Shown here one piece after another: positions 23,932 through 32,229 of a stretch of DNA of 64,000 bases. Origin of the DNA: an uncultured Bacteroidales bacterium (GTDB taxonomy: Bacteria > Bacteroidota > Bacteroidia > Bacteroidales > UBA932). Under the pieces are notes generated by a model that was not told the DNA's origin, did not search any database, and was given only the letters and a program-made list of their open reading frames with translations. Numbering within the stretch: the stretch's first letter is position 1; each line of letters opens with the position of its first letter. The translations under genes were made by a program, and so were the position numbers. The stretch spans positions 36,943 to 100,942 of the forward strand of contig ONJB01000012.1 in assembly GCA_900318015.1 (NCBI GenBank), written 5' to 3'.

Positions 23932-25404
23932 ATGGCAGACATTTCAAGAAGATCTTTCCTGAAGACAGGAACGGCGGCGGCCCTCGGGCTTTCCATGATT
24001 CCCGGCAAAGTTTTCGCCGACAGTGAAAAACGGGCTCCGGCCCCGCTGAACCGCAAACTCAAGATCCTCGGCGTCGGTATCGGCGGCCGTGGCGCCAGCG
24101 TCCTCCGCGGCCTGGAGACCGAAGAAATCATCGGCCTCTGCGACGTGGACTGGAAGTATGCCGCGCACATCTTCGAGCGCTATCCGAACGCCAAGCGCTA
24201 CAAGGACTGGCGCGTGATGTTCGACGAGATGCTCGATGAGGCCGATGCCGTGATGGTCGCCACCGCGGACCACACGCACGCCATCATCGCCGCGAACGCG
24301 ATCATGGCCGGCAAGCACGTCTACTGCGAGAAGCCGCTTACCCGTACCGTGTATGAGTCCCGTCTCCTCACCAAGCTGGCCGCGAAGTACCGCGTGGCTA
24401 CCCAGATGGGTAACCAGGGCGCTTCCGGCGAAGGCGTCCGCAAGATCTGCGACTGGATCTGGAACGGCGAGATCGGCGAGGTCACCCGCGTCGAGGCCTT
24501 CACGGACCGTCCCATCTGGCCCCAGGGCCTGGAGCGTCCCGCCAAGGCGGAGAAGGTCCCCAAGACCCTCGACTGGGATCTCTTCCTGGGACCGGCCCCG
24601 TATCGTCCGTACCATTCCATCTATACTCCGTGGAATTTCCGCGGCTGGTGGGACTTCGGCACCGGCGCCCTCGGCGACATGGCCTGCCACATCCTCCATC
24701 CCGTGTTCAAGGCCCTGAAGCTCGGCTATCCGACCAAGGTGCAGGGCAGTTCCACCGCCCTCCTCACCGAGTCCTGCCCGCAGGCCGAGAAGGTCCGTTT
24801 CGTGTTCCCCGCCCGTGACAACATGCCCAAGGTGGCGATGCCCGAGGTGGTCGTGACCTGGACCGACGGCGGCATTCTGCCGGACCGTCCGGAAGGCCTG
24901 CCCGCCGGCAAGAACCTGAACGATTCCGGCGGCGCCGTCATCTTCTACGGCACGAAGGACACCCTGATCTGCGGCTGCTACGGCGTGAATCCCTATCTGC
25001 TCTCCGGCCGCAATCCCGAGGTCCCGAAGATCCACCGCGAGATCAAGCTCGACCACCAGCAGGACTGGGTCCGCGCCTGCAAGGAAGATCCGGATTACCG
25101 CACCCCGAGCGCGTCCGACTTCGCCGAGGCCGGCCCGTTCAACGAGATGGTGGCGATGGGTGTCGTCGCCGTTCGCCTGCAGGGCCTGAACCAGGAACTG
25201 GAGTGGGACGGCGAGAACATGCGCTTCACCAACATCCCGGCCGGCGCGACCATCAAGACGATGATCCACGACGGCTTCTCCATCACGGACGGCCATCCTA
25301 CGTTCGAGAACGTGTATACCGATCCGGTGGATGCGAACCAGTTCGCCCGCGAGCTCATCAAGCCCGTCTTCCGCGAGGGCTGGAAGCTCCCTGAAATGCC
25401 TTAA
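23932..25404 (+). CDS. Tat-exported Gfo/Idh/MocA-family sugar oxidoreductase
   Basis: NAD(P)-dependent sugar oxidoreductase (490 residues) with a twin-arginine signal SRRSFLKTGTAAALG, so it is exported folded, presumably with its cofactor bound. The Rossmann domain shows ILGVGIGGRGA, the substrate-side EKPLTRTVYES contains the family EKP motif, and a C-terminal alpha/beta domain follows. First gene of an operon with a DUF1080 protein and a TIM-barrel isomerase. This combination is associated with oxidation of sugars at C3 and cleavage of 3-keto-glycosides. The reaction here is inferred from family and context. Confidence 0.9.
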   Translation: MADISRRSFLKTGTAAALGLSMIPGKVFADSEKRAPAPLNRKLKILGVGIGGRGASVLRGLETEEIIGLCDVDWKYAAHIFERYPNAKRYKDWRVMFDEMLDEADAVMVATADHTHAIIAANAIMAGKHVYCEKPLTRTVYESRLLTKLAAKYRVATQMGNQGASGEGVRKICDWIWNGEIGEVTRVEAFTDRPIWPQGLERPAKAEKVPKTLDWDLFLGPAPYRPYHSIYTPWNFRGWWDFGTGALGDMACHILHPVFKALKLGYPTKVQGSSTALLTESCPQAEKVRFVFPARDNMPKVAMPEVVVTWTDGGILPDRPEGLPAGKNLNDSGGAVIFYGTKDTLICGCYGVNPYLLSGRNPEVPKIHREIKLDHQQDWVRACKEDPDYRTPSASDFAEAGPFNEMVAMGVVAVRLQGLNQELEWDGENMRFTNIPAGATIKTMIHDGFSITDGHPTFENVYTDPVDANQFARELIKPVFREGWKLPEMP

Positions 25405-25426
25405 AACCTTAAAAACCCATAACCCC

Positions 25427-26278
25427 ATGAAAAAGATTCTTATGCTTGCAGCAGCTGCTGCGCTGATGGTCACCGCCGTTTCCTGCGGCAACCAGGGAAA
25501 GAAGAAGGCGGCTGAGCCCACCGTTCCCGAATACACGGTCGTCGACGCCCCCGAGGTGGACCTGGACGATTTCAAGGTCGATGACGAAGGTTATATCGTC
25601 CTGTTCGACGGCACCTCCACGAAGGGATGGCGCGGTTACGGCAAGAAGGAACTTCCGGCCCGCTGGACCATCGACGACGGCTGCCTGAAGTTCTCCGGCA
25701 CCGGTTCCGGCGAAGGCCAGACCGGCGAGGGCGGCGACATCATCTTCGCCCACGAGTTCAAGAATTTCACCCTCGAGCTCGAATGGAAGGTCTCCAAGGG
25801 TGGAAACTCCGGTATCTTCTACCTCGCGAAGGAAGTCACCACCAAGGATGAGAACGGCAACGAGCGCTACGAACCCATCTACATCTCCGCTCCGGAGTAC
25901 CAGGTGCTGGACAACGCGAACCATCCGGACGCCCTCCTCGGCGTGGACGGCAACCGCCAGTCCGCCTCCCTGTATGACATGATCCCGGCCGTTCCGCAGA
26001 ACCAGAACCCTTACGGCGAGTGGAACAAGACCAAGATCCTCGTGTACAAGGGCACCGTCGTGCACTTCCAGAATGACGTGAAGGTCCTCGAATACCACCT
26101 GTGGACCCAGCAGTGGACCGACATGCTGCAGGCCTCCAAGTTCAGCGAGAAGGACTGGCCCCTGGCCTTCGAGCTCCTGAACAACTGCGGCGGCGACGAC
26201 CACGAGGGTTACATCGGCATGCAGGACCACGGTGACGACGTCTGGTACCGCAACATCCGCATCAAGGAGATGGACTAG
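25427..26278 (+). CDS. DUF1080 (3-keto-disaccharide hydrolase family) lipoprotein
   Basis: Lipoprotein (lipobox VTAVSC) with one DUF1080 / PF06439 concanavalin-like domain: GYIVLFDGTSTKGWRGYG, FTLELEWKVSKGGNSGIF, APEYQVLDN and the closing VWYRNIRIKEMD are diagnostic. Family members cleave 3-keto-glycosides made by Gfo/Idh/MocA-type dehydrogenases. The start at 25427 begins the lipoprotein signal and lies 22 bases after the oxidoreductase stop. Predicted role: breaking the glycosidic bond of the oxidised sugar at the membrane surface. Confidence 0.9.
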   Translation: MKKILMLAAAAALMVTAVSCGNQGKKKAAEPTVPEYTVVDAPEVDLDDFKVDDEGYIVLFDGTSTKGWRGYGKKELPARWTIDDGCLKFSGTGSGEGQTGEGGDIIFAHEFKNFTLELEWKVSKGGNSGIFYLAKEVTTKDENGNERYEPIYISAPEYQVLDNANHPDALLGVDGNRQSASLYDMIPAVPQNQNPYGEWNKTKILVYKGTVVHFQNDVKVLEYHLWTQQWTDMLQASKFSEKDWPLAFELLNNCGGDDHEGYIGMQDHGDDVWYRNIRIKEMD

Positions 26279-26282
26279 CCCT

Positions 26283-27170
26283 ATGAAGGTAAGTTTCATC
26301 CTCCTGTCTCTTCTCGCCGTGGCTGGCGTGACCGCCTGCGGACCTAAGGAGCAGGCTCCCGTGAAGAAGGATATGTGCATCCAGATGTATTCTGCGCGCA
26401 GCCTCATCACGCCGGAGAACTATCCCGACATCCTGAAGGAAATGGCCGCCATGGGCTACACGGCCGTGGAAGCCGCCAATTACAACGGCAACGAAGGCCT
26501 CCTCTACGGCGACGCCCCTGAAACCTTCAAGGAGAAGGTGGAGGGTGCCGGCATGAAGGTCCTCTCCTCCCATGTTTCCCGCGGCCTTTCCCGCGAGGAA
26601 CTGGACAACCACGACCTCACTGCCGCCCTCGCCTGGTGGGACAAGTGCATCGACGTGCACAAGCGCGCCGGCATGAAGTACATCGTTACGCCCGCCATCG
26701 GCGGCCAGCGCGATCTCAAGGACCTGCAGGTCTACTGCGACTACCTGAACGAGGTGGGCCGCCGCTGCCAGGCCGCCGGCATCCAGTACGGCTACCACAA
26801 CCACGCCTACGAGTTCGAGAAGGTCGAAGGCGAGGTCATGTACGACTACATGCTCCAGCACACGGATCCTGCCCTGGTGTTCTTCCAGATGGACGTGTAC
26901 TGGGCGATCATCGGCAAGGCCTCCCCGGTGGACTACTTCAAGCGCTATCCCGGCCGCTTCACCATGCTCCACATCAAGGACGAGTGGGAAGTGGGCCAGA
27001 GCGGCATGGTCGGTTTCGACGCCATCTTCAAGAACGCGGAACTCGCGGGCCTGAAGGACTTCGTCGTGGAGATCGAGCGCTACAGCTACGAAGACATCCG
27101 CAAGAGCTTCCAGGAAAGCGCCGACTACCTCCTGAACGCCCCCTTCGTGAAGGCGACCTACGCGGAGTAG
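26283..27170 (+). CDS. TIM-barrel sugar isomerase/epimerase-like lipoprotein
   Basis: Xylose-isomerase-like (AP endonuclease family 2) TIM barrel of about 296 residues, exported as a lipoprotein (lipobox GVTAC). Metal-ligand regions are seen in GYHNHAYEFEK, QMDVYWAIIG, MLHIKDEW and DFVVEIERY. It starts four bases after the DUF1080 stop. In such clusters the protein probably handles 3-keto-sugars or hydrates the enol product. The start at 26283 was chosen for the signal peptide. Confidence 0.88.
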   Translation: MKVSFILLSLLAVAGVTACGPKEQAPVKKDMCIQMYSARSLITPENYPDILKEMAAMGYTAVEAANYNGNEGLLYGDAPETFKEKVEGAGMKVLSSHVSRGLSREELDNHDLTAALAWWDKCIDVHKRAGMKYIVTPAIGGQRDLKDLQVYCDYLNEVGRRCQAAGIQYGYHNHAYEFEKVEGEVMYDYMLQHTDPALVFFQMDVYWAIIGKASPVDYFKRYPGRFTMLHIKDEWEVGQSGMVGFDAIFKNAELAGLKDFVVEIERYSYEDIRKSFQESADYLLNAPFVKATYAE

Positions 27171-27189
27171 CACGCTGTGTATCAAAAGA

Positions 27190-27221
27190 AAAGGAGCCGA
27201 CTCGTCTGAGCCGGCTCCTTT
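27190..27221. terminator. bidirectional terminator between convergent operons
   Basis: AAAGGAGCCG (27190-27199) pairs with CGGCTCCTTT (27212-27221). It lies between the isomerase genes ending at 27170 (plus) and 27237 (minus), and A/T runs lie on both sides. Confidence 0.8.
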
Positions 27222-27236
27222 CGTGTTAGCATCTCC

Positions 27237-28139
27237 TTACGCTTCGTCCCACTGGCGGCGGAGCAGATCCACTGCGGCGGTCAGGGTAGCGGCGCGGTCG
27301 TCGGAGCGGCAGCCGCATTCGAAGCTGACGTAGTTCGGGTAGGCGAGTTCCTTGAGGGCGCGGAAGCCGTCGGTGTAGCAGTCCTTGTCCCCGTCTTCGC
27401 CGGGCATGACCCGGTTTCCGCGGCTGGCGATGTGGACATGCTGGAGGTACGGCCCGGCCGCCATGAAGGCGGCGTAGTCGGAGGTCTCTTCCTGCATGTG
27501 CCAGAAGTCGCCCATGCACTTGACACCCGCGCTGTCGGCATCCCGGCAGATGGCGGCGGCGTCGCTCACCAGGCGCAGGTAGAAGGCTTCCTTACGGTTG
27601 AGGGGTTCCAGGATCACGGTGGTGCCGCAACTCAGGGCGAATTCCCCCAGGTCGTGCATCTGCTGGCAGAGGTAGTCGCGCGTCTCCAGCGTATGGGGAA
27701 GGGCGGGATTCTGCCAGTTGAACACCGGCACCATGATGACACCGGTGGAGCCGAGTTCGCCCGCGGCGCGGACGATTTCCCGCATCGTGGTGTCGAACTG
27801 TGCTTTCACGGCCGGGTCTTCGGCCAGGATGAAGCCGTCGAAGCCGGCGCAGATGGCCGAGACTTTGATGTCGCGGCCCTGCAGGGCTTCGCGGATTTCT
27901 TGGACGCGTCCGGCGAGTCCGTTACCTCCCGGTTCGAAGCCAGTGATGCCGAGGCTTTCCATGAAATCGAACTTCTCCGCGAGGCTTTCACCCGGGGTGA
28001 GACCCTCCTGGAAGGAGAGGTGGAGGGGCGTGGAAGACTTCTTTTCCTTGGGGGAGGCGCAGGAGACCAGGGCGCCGGGGGCGGCCACGAGGGCGGCCGC
28101 ACCGGCGAGAGAGGTTCTCAGGAATGTTTTTCGATCCAT
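27237..28139 (-). CDS. exported TIM-barrel sugar isomerase/epimerase-like protein
   Basis: Second xylose-isomerase-like TIM barrel of the region (300 residues). The N-terminus RKTFLRTSLAGAAALVAAPG...LVSC combines a Tat-like motif with a lipobox. Putative metal ligands lie in VILEPLNRKEAF, CMGDFWHMQEE, HVHIASRGN and the C-terminal VSFECGC. Last gene of the five-gene minus operon, nine bases after the oxidoreductase. Presumed to work on the product of its neighbour; its exact reaction is unknown. Confidence 0.87.
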   Translation of the reverse strand: MDRKTFLRTSLAGAAALVAAPGALVSCASPKEKKSSTPLHLSFQEGLTPGESLAEKFDFMESLGITGFEPGGNGLAGRVQEIREALQGRDIKVSAICAGFDGFILAEDPAVKAQFDTTMREIVRAAGELGSTGVIMVPVFNWQNPALPHTLETRDYLCQQMHDLGEFALSCGTTVILEPLNRKEAFYLRLVSDAAAICRDADSAGVKCMGDFWHMQEETSDYAAFMAAGPYLQHVHIASRGNRVMPGEDGDKDCYTDGFRALKELAYPNYVSFECGCRSDDRAATLTAAVDLLRRQWDEA

Positions 28140-28148
28140 CTGTCAGGC

Positions 28149-29507
28149 TTATTTGCCCGTGCCGGGGACCGGGACGGTGTATTGTTTCATGTCCATCTTG
28201 CCCAGTTCGAGCTTCTCCGGAAGGAGATCCAAACCGGCGGCGCTGATGGCATCCCACTCGACCGTCTCGCCGGTGTAGGCGGCGACACGGCCCATGACTC
28301 CGCACAGGGAAGAGAGGCCGCATTCGGTGGCTTCGTTGTGCATTTCGCCCTTCCGGATGTGGTTTACCCAGTCTACGTGCTCGAGGACATAGGCGTTCTC
28401 CTGCTGGTAGGTCGCGCGCATGGCATCGTAGTCGAATTCCCAGATCTTGTTTCCGGCGAGGTCGAAGATGGCGTCGTCGGCCGATCTCCAATAGCCCTTC
28501 GTTCCCCGGACCTCCTCGCTGACATTGTTGGAGCAGCCGTCGATCTGGCGGCACATGCTGTGGAGATGGACGCCGTTCTCATACTCGAAATCGACGCTGA
28601 AATTGTCGTACTGGTCTCCGGTGACGCGGCGCTGGCGGCTGCCGAAAGCCGTCGCGCGGACCGGCCGCTTGTACCCGTTCATCCAGTTGAAGACGTCGAT
28701 GTTGTGGACATGCTGCTCGACGATATGGTCGCCGGAGAGCCAGGTCCAGTTCACCCAGTCGCGGATCATCCATTCCATGTCGCTCCAGCCTTTCTGGCGC
28801 TCCCGGTACCAGAGCATGCCCTGGTTCCAGTAAACGTTGCCGCCGGTAATCTCGCCGATCAGCCCTTCTTGGATTCTCCTGAACGCTTCCACATAGGGAC
28901 GCTGGTGATGGCGCTGCGTGCCGCAGACTACGCTCAGGCCCTTGGCTTCGGCCTGCTTGGCGGTGGCCATGATGGTCCGGTAGCCCTTGGCGTCCACGCA
29001 GATGGGTTTCTCCAGGAAGGAGTGGACCCCCTTGGAGGTCGCATACTGGAAATGGATGGGGCGGAACACCGGCGGAGTAGCCACGATGACCATGTCCACG
29101 CCGGAGTCGATGACCTTCTGGTAGGCGTCGAAGCCCGTGAAGCAGTTCTCTTCGGGAACTTCCTGTCCATGATCCTTGGCAATGGCTTCCCGGGTGGCCT
29201 TGACCCGGTCGGGGAACACGTCGCCGAGGGCGGTGATGGTGATGCCGTTCGCGGCGTTGAGGAGGTCGCCCACGGCGCCGTTGCCACGGCCGCCGCAACC
29301 GATGAGGCCAGCCTTGAGAGGACGGCCGTCGATGGCTTTGTCCGGCAGTTCAGGAACGTAGTAGGAACCGGGTTCGCGGAGCGGGGTGAGTTTGGGGCCT
29401 TTTTCCTTGCCGGAACAGGCAGTGAGAAGTTGTCCGCCCACCAGGCCGGCCGCGCCGACGGCGGCGGTGGTCGCGAGGAAGGACCTTCTGTTCATTTTCG
29501 AGCTCAT
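28149..29507 (-). CDS. Tat-exported Gfo/Idh/MocA-family oxidoreductase lipoprotein
   Basis: Sugar oxidoreductase of 452 residues. The signal MNRRSFLATTAAVGAAG carries a twin-arginine motif and ends in the lipobox LLTAC. The NAD-binding loop GLIGCGGRGNG and the EKPICVDAKGY segment identify the family. It resembles the secreted glycosidase/oxidoreductase branch of Gfo/Idh/MocA, in which the cofactor may be tightly bound, so hydrolysis by a redox mechanism is an alternative to net oxidation. Lies 28 bases after the cytochrome-SUMF1 gene. A second start at 29495 would skip only MSSK. Confidence 0.9.
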   Translation of the reverse strand: MSSKMNRRSFLATTAAVGAAGLVGGQLLTACSGKEKGPKLTPLREPGSYYVPELPDKAIDGRPLKAGLIGCGGRGNGAVGDLLNAANGITITALGDVFPDRVKATREAIAKDHGQEVPEENCFTGFDAYQKVIDSGVDMVIVATPPVFRPIHFQYATSKGVHSFLEKPICVDAKGYRTIMATAKQAEAKGLSVVCGTQRHHQRPYVEAFRRIQEGLIGEITGGNVYWNQGMLWYRERQKGWSDMEWMIRDWVNWTWLSGDHIVEQHVHNIDVFNWMNGYKRPVRATAFGSRQRRVTGDQYDNFSVDFEYENGVHLHSMCRQIDGCSNNVSEEVRGTKGYWRSADDAIFDLAGNKIWEFDYDAMRATYQQENAYVLEHVDWVNHIRKGEMHNEATECGLSSLCGVMGRVAAYTGETVEWDAISAAGLDLLPEKLELGKMDMKQYTVPVPGTGK

Positions 29508-29535
29508 AGGGAATCAGTTTATGTGTTATTGACAA

Positions 29536-31056
29536 TCATTCCAGGTTTTCCGGCACTTCGCACACGATGCGGAAGCCGATGGCCTTGACATCGGAATACC
29601 ACCAGATGCTCTTGGGATTCTGGGGGTCCGTGCGCAGCCAGTCATCATGCCGGGTATGGCTTCGCGCGGCGCAGCGGACGGCGCCGGCATCATCGGCATA
29701 GGATCCGCCGCGGACGACGAATTCATCTCCTTCGGCCGGGCCCTTCGGGTCCAGGGCGCCGTCGGAAATCCGGGTGTAGGCATCCTCCGCATAGCGGTCG
29801 GCGCAATACTCCATCACGTTGCCGAGCATATTCTTGAGACCGAAGGGATTGGCCTTGACCTCCTTGGGCTCCTGCGTCCGGGACGGGGAGTTGCCGCTGT
29901 AGACCACGTAGCGGGCGATCATCGTCGTATCCGCCCCAAAGAGGCCGCGGAGGCCCTTGGGATCGAACTTCCTGGGATCGCCTTCGAAGAAATACGGCGT
30001 ATCCGTGCCGCCGCGGGCCGCATATTCCCATTCCGCCTCGGTGGGGAGCCGGTAGGTCTTGCCGGTCTTGAGCGAGAGCCACAGGCAGAAGGTTTCCGCG
30101 GCATAATGGGTCATCGTGATGGCGGGCCTGTCGCCCATGCCCCAGCCCTGGTCGGGGAATCCGAAAGGAGGAGTGGGGCCGCTGATGGCATCCAGTCCGG
30201 GCCGGCTGTTCGCCTCGTAGATGACGGAAGGCGGCGTACGGCCCTCGGACATGGTCTCGTTGTAGAAACTCCAGAACTGCCGCCAGGTGATTTCGGTCTC
30301 CGCCATGAAGAAGCGGGAAATGCGGACCCGCTTCTGCGGGCCTTCGTCTGCGCCGCGCCGCGGCTCGTCCGCGGGGCTGCCGAGCAGGAACTCGCCGCCC
30401 GGGATGGCGACCATCCGGATGGCGGCGTTCGTGCCGGGAACGGTCTCGGTGAAGGACTCGAACCGTTCGGGGGCGGCCGGCGCCTCATAAATCTCGCCGG
30501 GACCGGTGTCCACGGTGCCCTGGAGCTTCTGATGCGTGTAGCCTTCGATGTAGTGGCCGGCGTTGAGGTGGCAGCTCACGCAGTTGAGCTTGAGTTTCTC
30601 GTGGTTTTCGTCGTAGTAGAGGTGGGCGGCGATGCCGTCGTCGCTGATGCCTTCCGGATACAGGTTCTCGTGGCATTTCACGCAGGAAGCGTTGTAGACG
30701 ATGCGCGGGGCATAGTCCACCTGGCGCTTGGCAGCCCAGTCGATGTCCTCCTTGTCATTCCCCAGTTTCGACCACATGTCCTTGGCTCCCATCCGGAGCT
30801 TGACCATGTAGTAACGGGCGACCCCGTCCTCCTTCGGCGGCAAATGGCAGGCAGCGCAGTCGGTGACCACGCCGCTTTCGCTCAAGTAATGGGGGGATTG
30901 TTTCCAGAGGCGGTCGGCCTCTTCGTGGTAGTGGCAGCGCATGCAGGAGTCATTTGTGGACGAATAGGTGTCCACGGAAACGAGAACCAGCATCAGTACG
31001 ACGCCCAATGCCAGACCGCCCAGGATGGCTCCCCAGATGATGTGCTTTTTCTTCAT
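29536..31056 (-). CDS. NapC/NrfH-like tetraheme cytochrome c fused to a SUMF1 (FGE-sulfatase) domain
   Basis: A 506-residue membrane-anchored fusion. An uncleaved N-terminal helix (about residues 6-28) is followed by four CxxCH haem sites at 38-42, 67-71, 125-129 and 159-163, the layout of NapC/NrfH quinol dehydrogenases. From about residue 210 to the end is a SUMF1/formylglycine-generating-enzyme fold: MVAIPGGEFLLGS, YRLPTEAEWEYAARGG, NMLGNVMEYCADRY, VVRGGSY and the GFRIV end. Only one of the two active-site cysteines of true FGE is visible (RCAARS; the partner position is Ala), so sulfatase maturation is unlikely. No nitrite reductase is next to it. In this operon it may shuttle electrons between quinone and exported sugar oxidoreductases. 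Confidence 0.88.
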   Translation of the reverse strand: MKKKHIIWGAILGGLALGVVLMLVLVSVDTYSSTNDSCMRCHYHEEADRLWKQSPHYLSESGVVTDCAACHLPPKEDGVARYYMVKLRMGAKDMWSKLGNDKEDIDWAAKRQVDYAPRIVYNASCVKCHENLYPEGISDDGIAAHLYYDENHEKLKLNCVSCHLNAGHYIEGYTHQKLQGTVDTGPGEIYEAPAAPERFESFTETVPGTNAAIRMVAIPGGEFLLGSPADEPRRGADEGPQKRVRISRFFMAETEITWRQFWSFYNETMSEGRTPPSVIYEANSRPGLDAISGPTPPFGFPDQGWGMGDRPAITMTHYAAETFCLWLSLKTGKTYRLPTEAEWEYAARGGTDTPYFFEGDPRKFDPKGLRGLFGADTTMIARYVVYSGNSPSRTQEPKEVKANPFGLKNMLGNVMEYCADRYAEDAYTRISDGALDPKGPAEGDEFVVRGGSYADDAGAVRCAARSHTRHDDWLRTDPQNPKSIWWYSDVKAIGFRIVCEVPENLE

Positions 31057-31077
31057 GTGGTCGGTAGACCTTTCACG

Positions 31078-31114
31078 AGTTTGGGAGACCTTTCAACGAA
31101 AAGTCTCCCAAACT
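31078..31114. promoter_or_regulatory. inverted repeat in the gap upstream of the cytochrome gene
   Basis: AGTTTGGGAGAC (31078-31089) and GTCTCCCAAACT (31103-31114) form a perfect 12-bp stem with a 13-base loop. On the coding (minus) strand the T-run precedes the stem, so it is not a classic terminator for the upstream esterase. GAAAGGTCT-like direct repeats flank it. It could be an operator, an attenuator or an mRNA-processing hairpin. Confidence 0.6.
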
Positions 31115-31141
31115 TACGAAAAAAAAGCCGGAATGTCAAGT

Positions 31142-32227
31142 CTATTTGAACAGGGTGGGGGCGAGCGTCTGCAGGTCGGCGCGCCAGGTGGCCCAGGAGT
31201 GGCCGGCCTGGGCATTCTCCATGTATTCGTACCGGAGACCGTCCTTGTCGAGCTGCGCGCGGGTGTTCTTGCAGTTCTGGTAGGCGATGTCGGTGGGACC
31301 GCCCTGGGTGAAGACCATGCGCTTGAACTGCCGGTTCATCTTCGCGACGTTCTCCTTGACCTTGAGGCGGGCGGATTCCGCGGCGGGATCCTGGCCGGGG
31401 GCGAAGGAGGCGCTGAGCACCCACACATAGCGGAACAGCTCGGGATGGTTGAAGGCGGTTTCGATCGTCTCCATGCCGCCCATGGACAGGCCCGCCATCG
31501 CGCGGTTGTCCGCGTCCGTCTTCACGTTGTAGTTGGCCTCGATGAACGGGATGATGGAGGTGACCATGTCCTCGGCGAACGGGGGAACCTCGTTGGGCAC
31601 GTTGTTGATGGTGCCGTTGGGCATCACGACGACCATCGGGACGATCTTGCCCTCGGCAAGGAGGTTGTCCAGGATCCAGCCCGCGGCGCCCACGCCGGGC
31701 CAGGAGGCGTCATTGTCGCCGCCGCCATGGATGAGATACAGCACAGGCAGTTTCGCGTTGGATTTCTCATAGCCGGCGGGAGTCCAGACATGCATCCGGC
31801 GCATTTCTCCCAGCGGCTTGGAGAAGTAGAACCGCTGCGCGACCGCACCGTGCGGGACATCCTTGATGTAACCCTTACCCACGGTCAGGAGGGAAGACTG
31901 CTCGGCAGAGAGAGGAGCCTTCGGGTCCTGCACCCGAACGCCGTCCACCGAGAAGTTATAGCGGAAAACTCCGTCGCCCAGGCCTTCGCAGATTCCCTTC
32001 CAGACGCCGTTCTCGGCCTTGAGGAAGTGGATGGGCTTGTCCCAGGGCAGGTCGCCGGAGACGGACACCGTCTTGGCTTCCGGGGCATAGATCTGGAAGA
32101 GCACCTTCCCGTCCGGGAGGACGCGGGTGGACTGGAGCGTGTCGTTGGGAGTGGGACGGCGTCCCCACTGGGCGGCCATCGGCAGGGTGCAGCAAAGGGC
32201 TGCGAGAAGGATCAGGAAGCGTTTCAT
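31142..32227 (-). CDS. CE1 esterase with N-terminal Ig/CBM48-like domain
   Basis: Exported esterase of 361 residues (signal MKRFLILLAALCCTLPMAAQ). E-set domain about 30-115 with FRYNFSVDGVRV; hydrolase with LIHGGGDNDASW, nucleophile Ser248 in GLSMGG and the C-terminal AGHSWATW with the likely catalytic His. It begins two bases after the carboxylesterase stop, so the two are co-transcribed. It is the fourth member of this architecture in 25 kb. Confidence 0.92.
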   Translation of the reverse strand: MKRFLILLAALCCTLPMAAQWGRRPTPNDTLQSTRVLPDGKVLFQIYAPEAKTVSVSGDLPWDKPIHFLKAENGVWKGICEGLGDGVFRYNFSVDGVRVQDPKAPLSAEQSSLLTVGKGYIKDVPHGAVAQRFYFSKPLGEMRRMHVWTPAGYEKSNAKLPVLYLIHGGGDNDASWPGVGAAGWILDNLLAEGKIVPMVVVMPNGTINNVPNEVPPFAEDMVTSIIPFIEANYNVKTDADNRAMAGLSMGGMETIETAFNHPELFRYVWVLSASFAPGQDPAAESARLKVKENVAKMNRQFKRMVFTQGGPTDIAYQNCKNTRAQLDKDGLRYEYMENAQAGHSWATWRADLQTLAPTLFK

Positions 32228-32229
32228 GG

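Noticed and set aside
29536-31056. Nitrite reductase electron donor NrfH
   Set aside because: The haem domain is of that type, but NrfA or other reductase genes are absent and the SUMF1 fusion and sugar operon point elsewhere.
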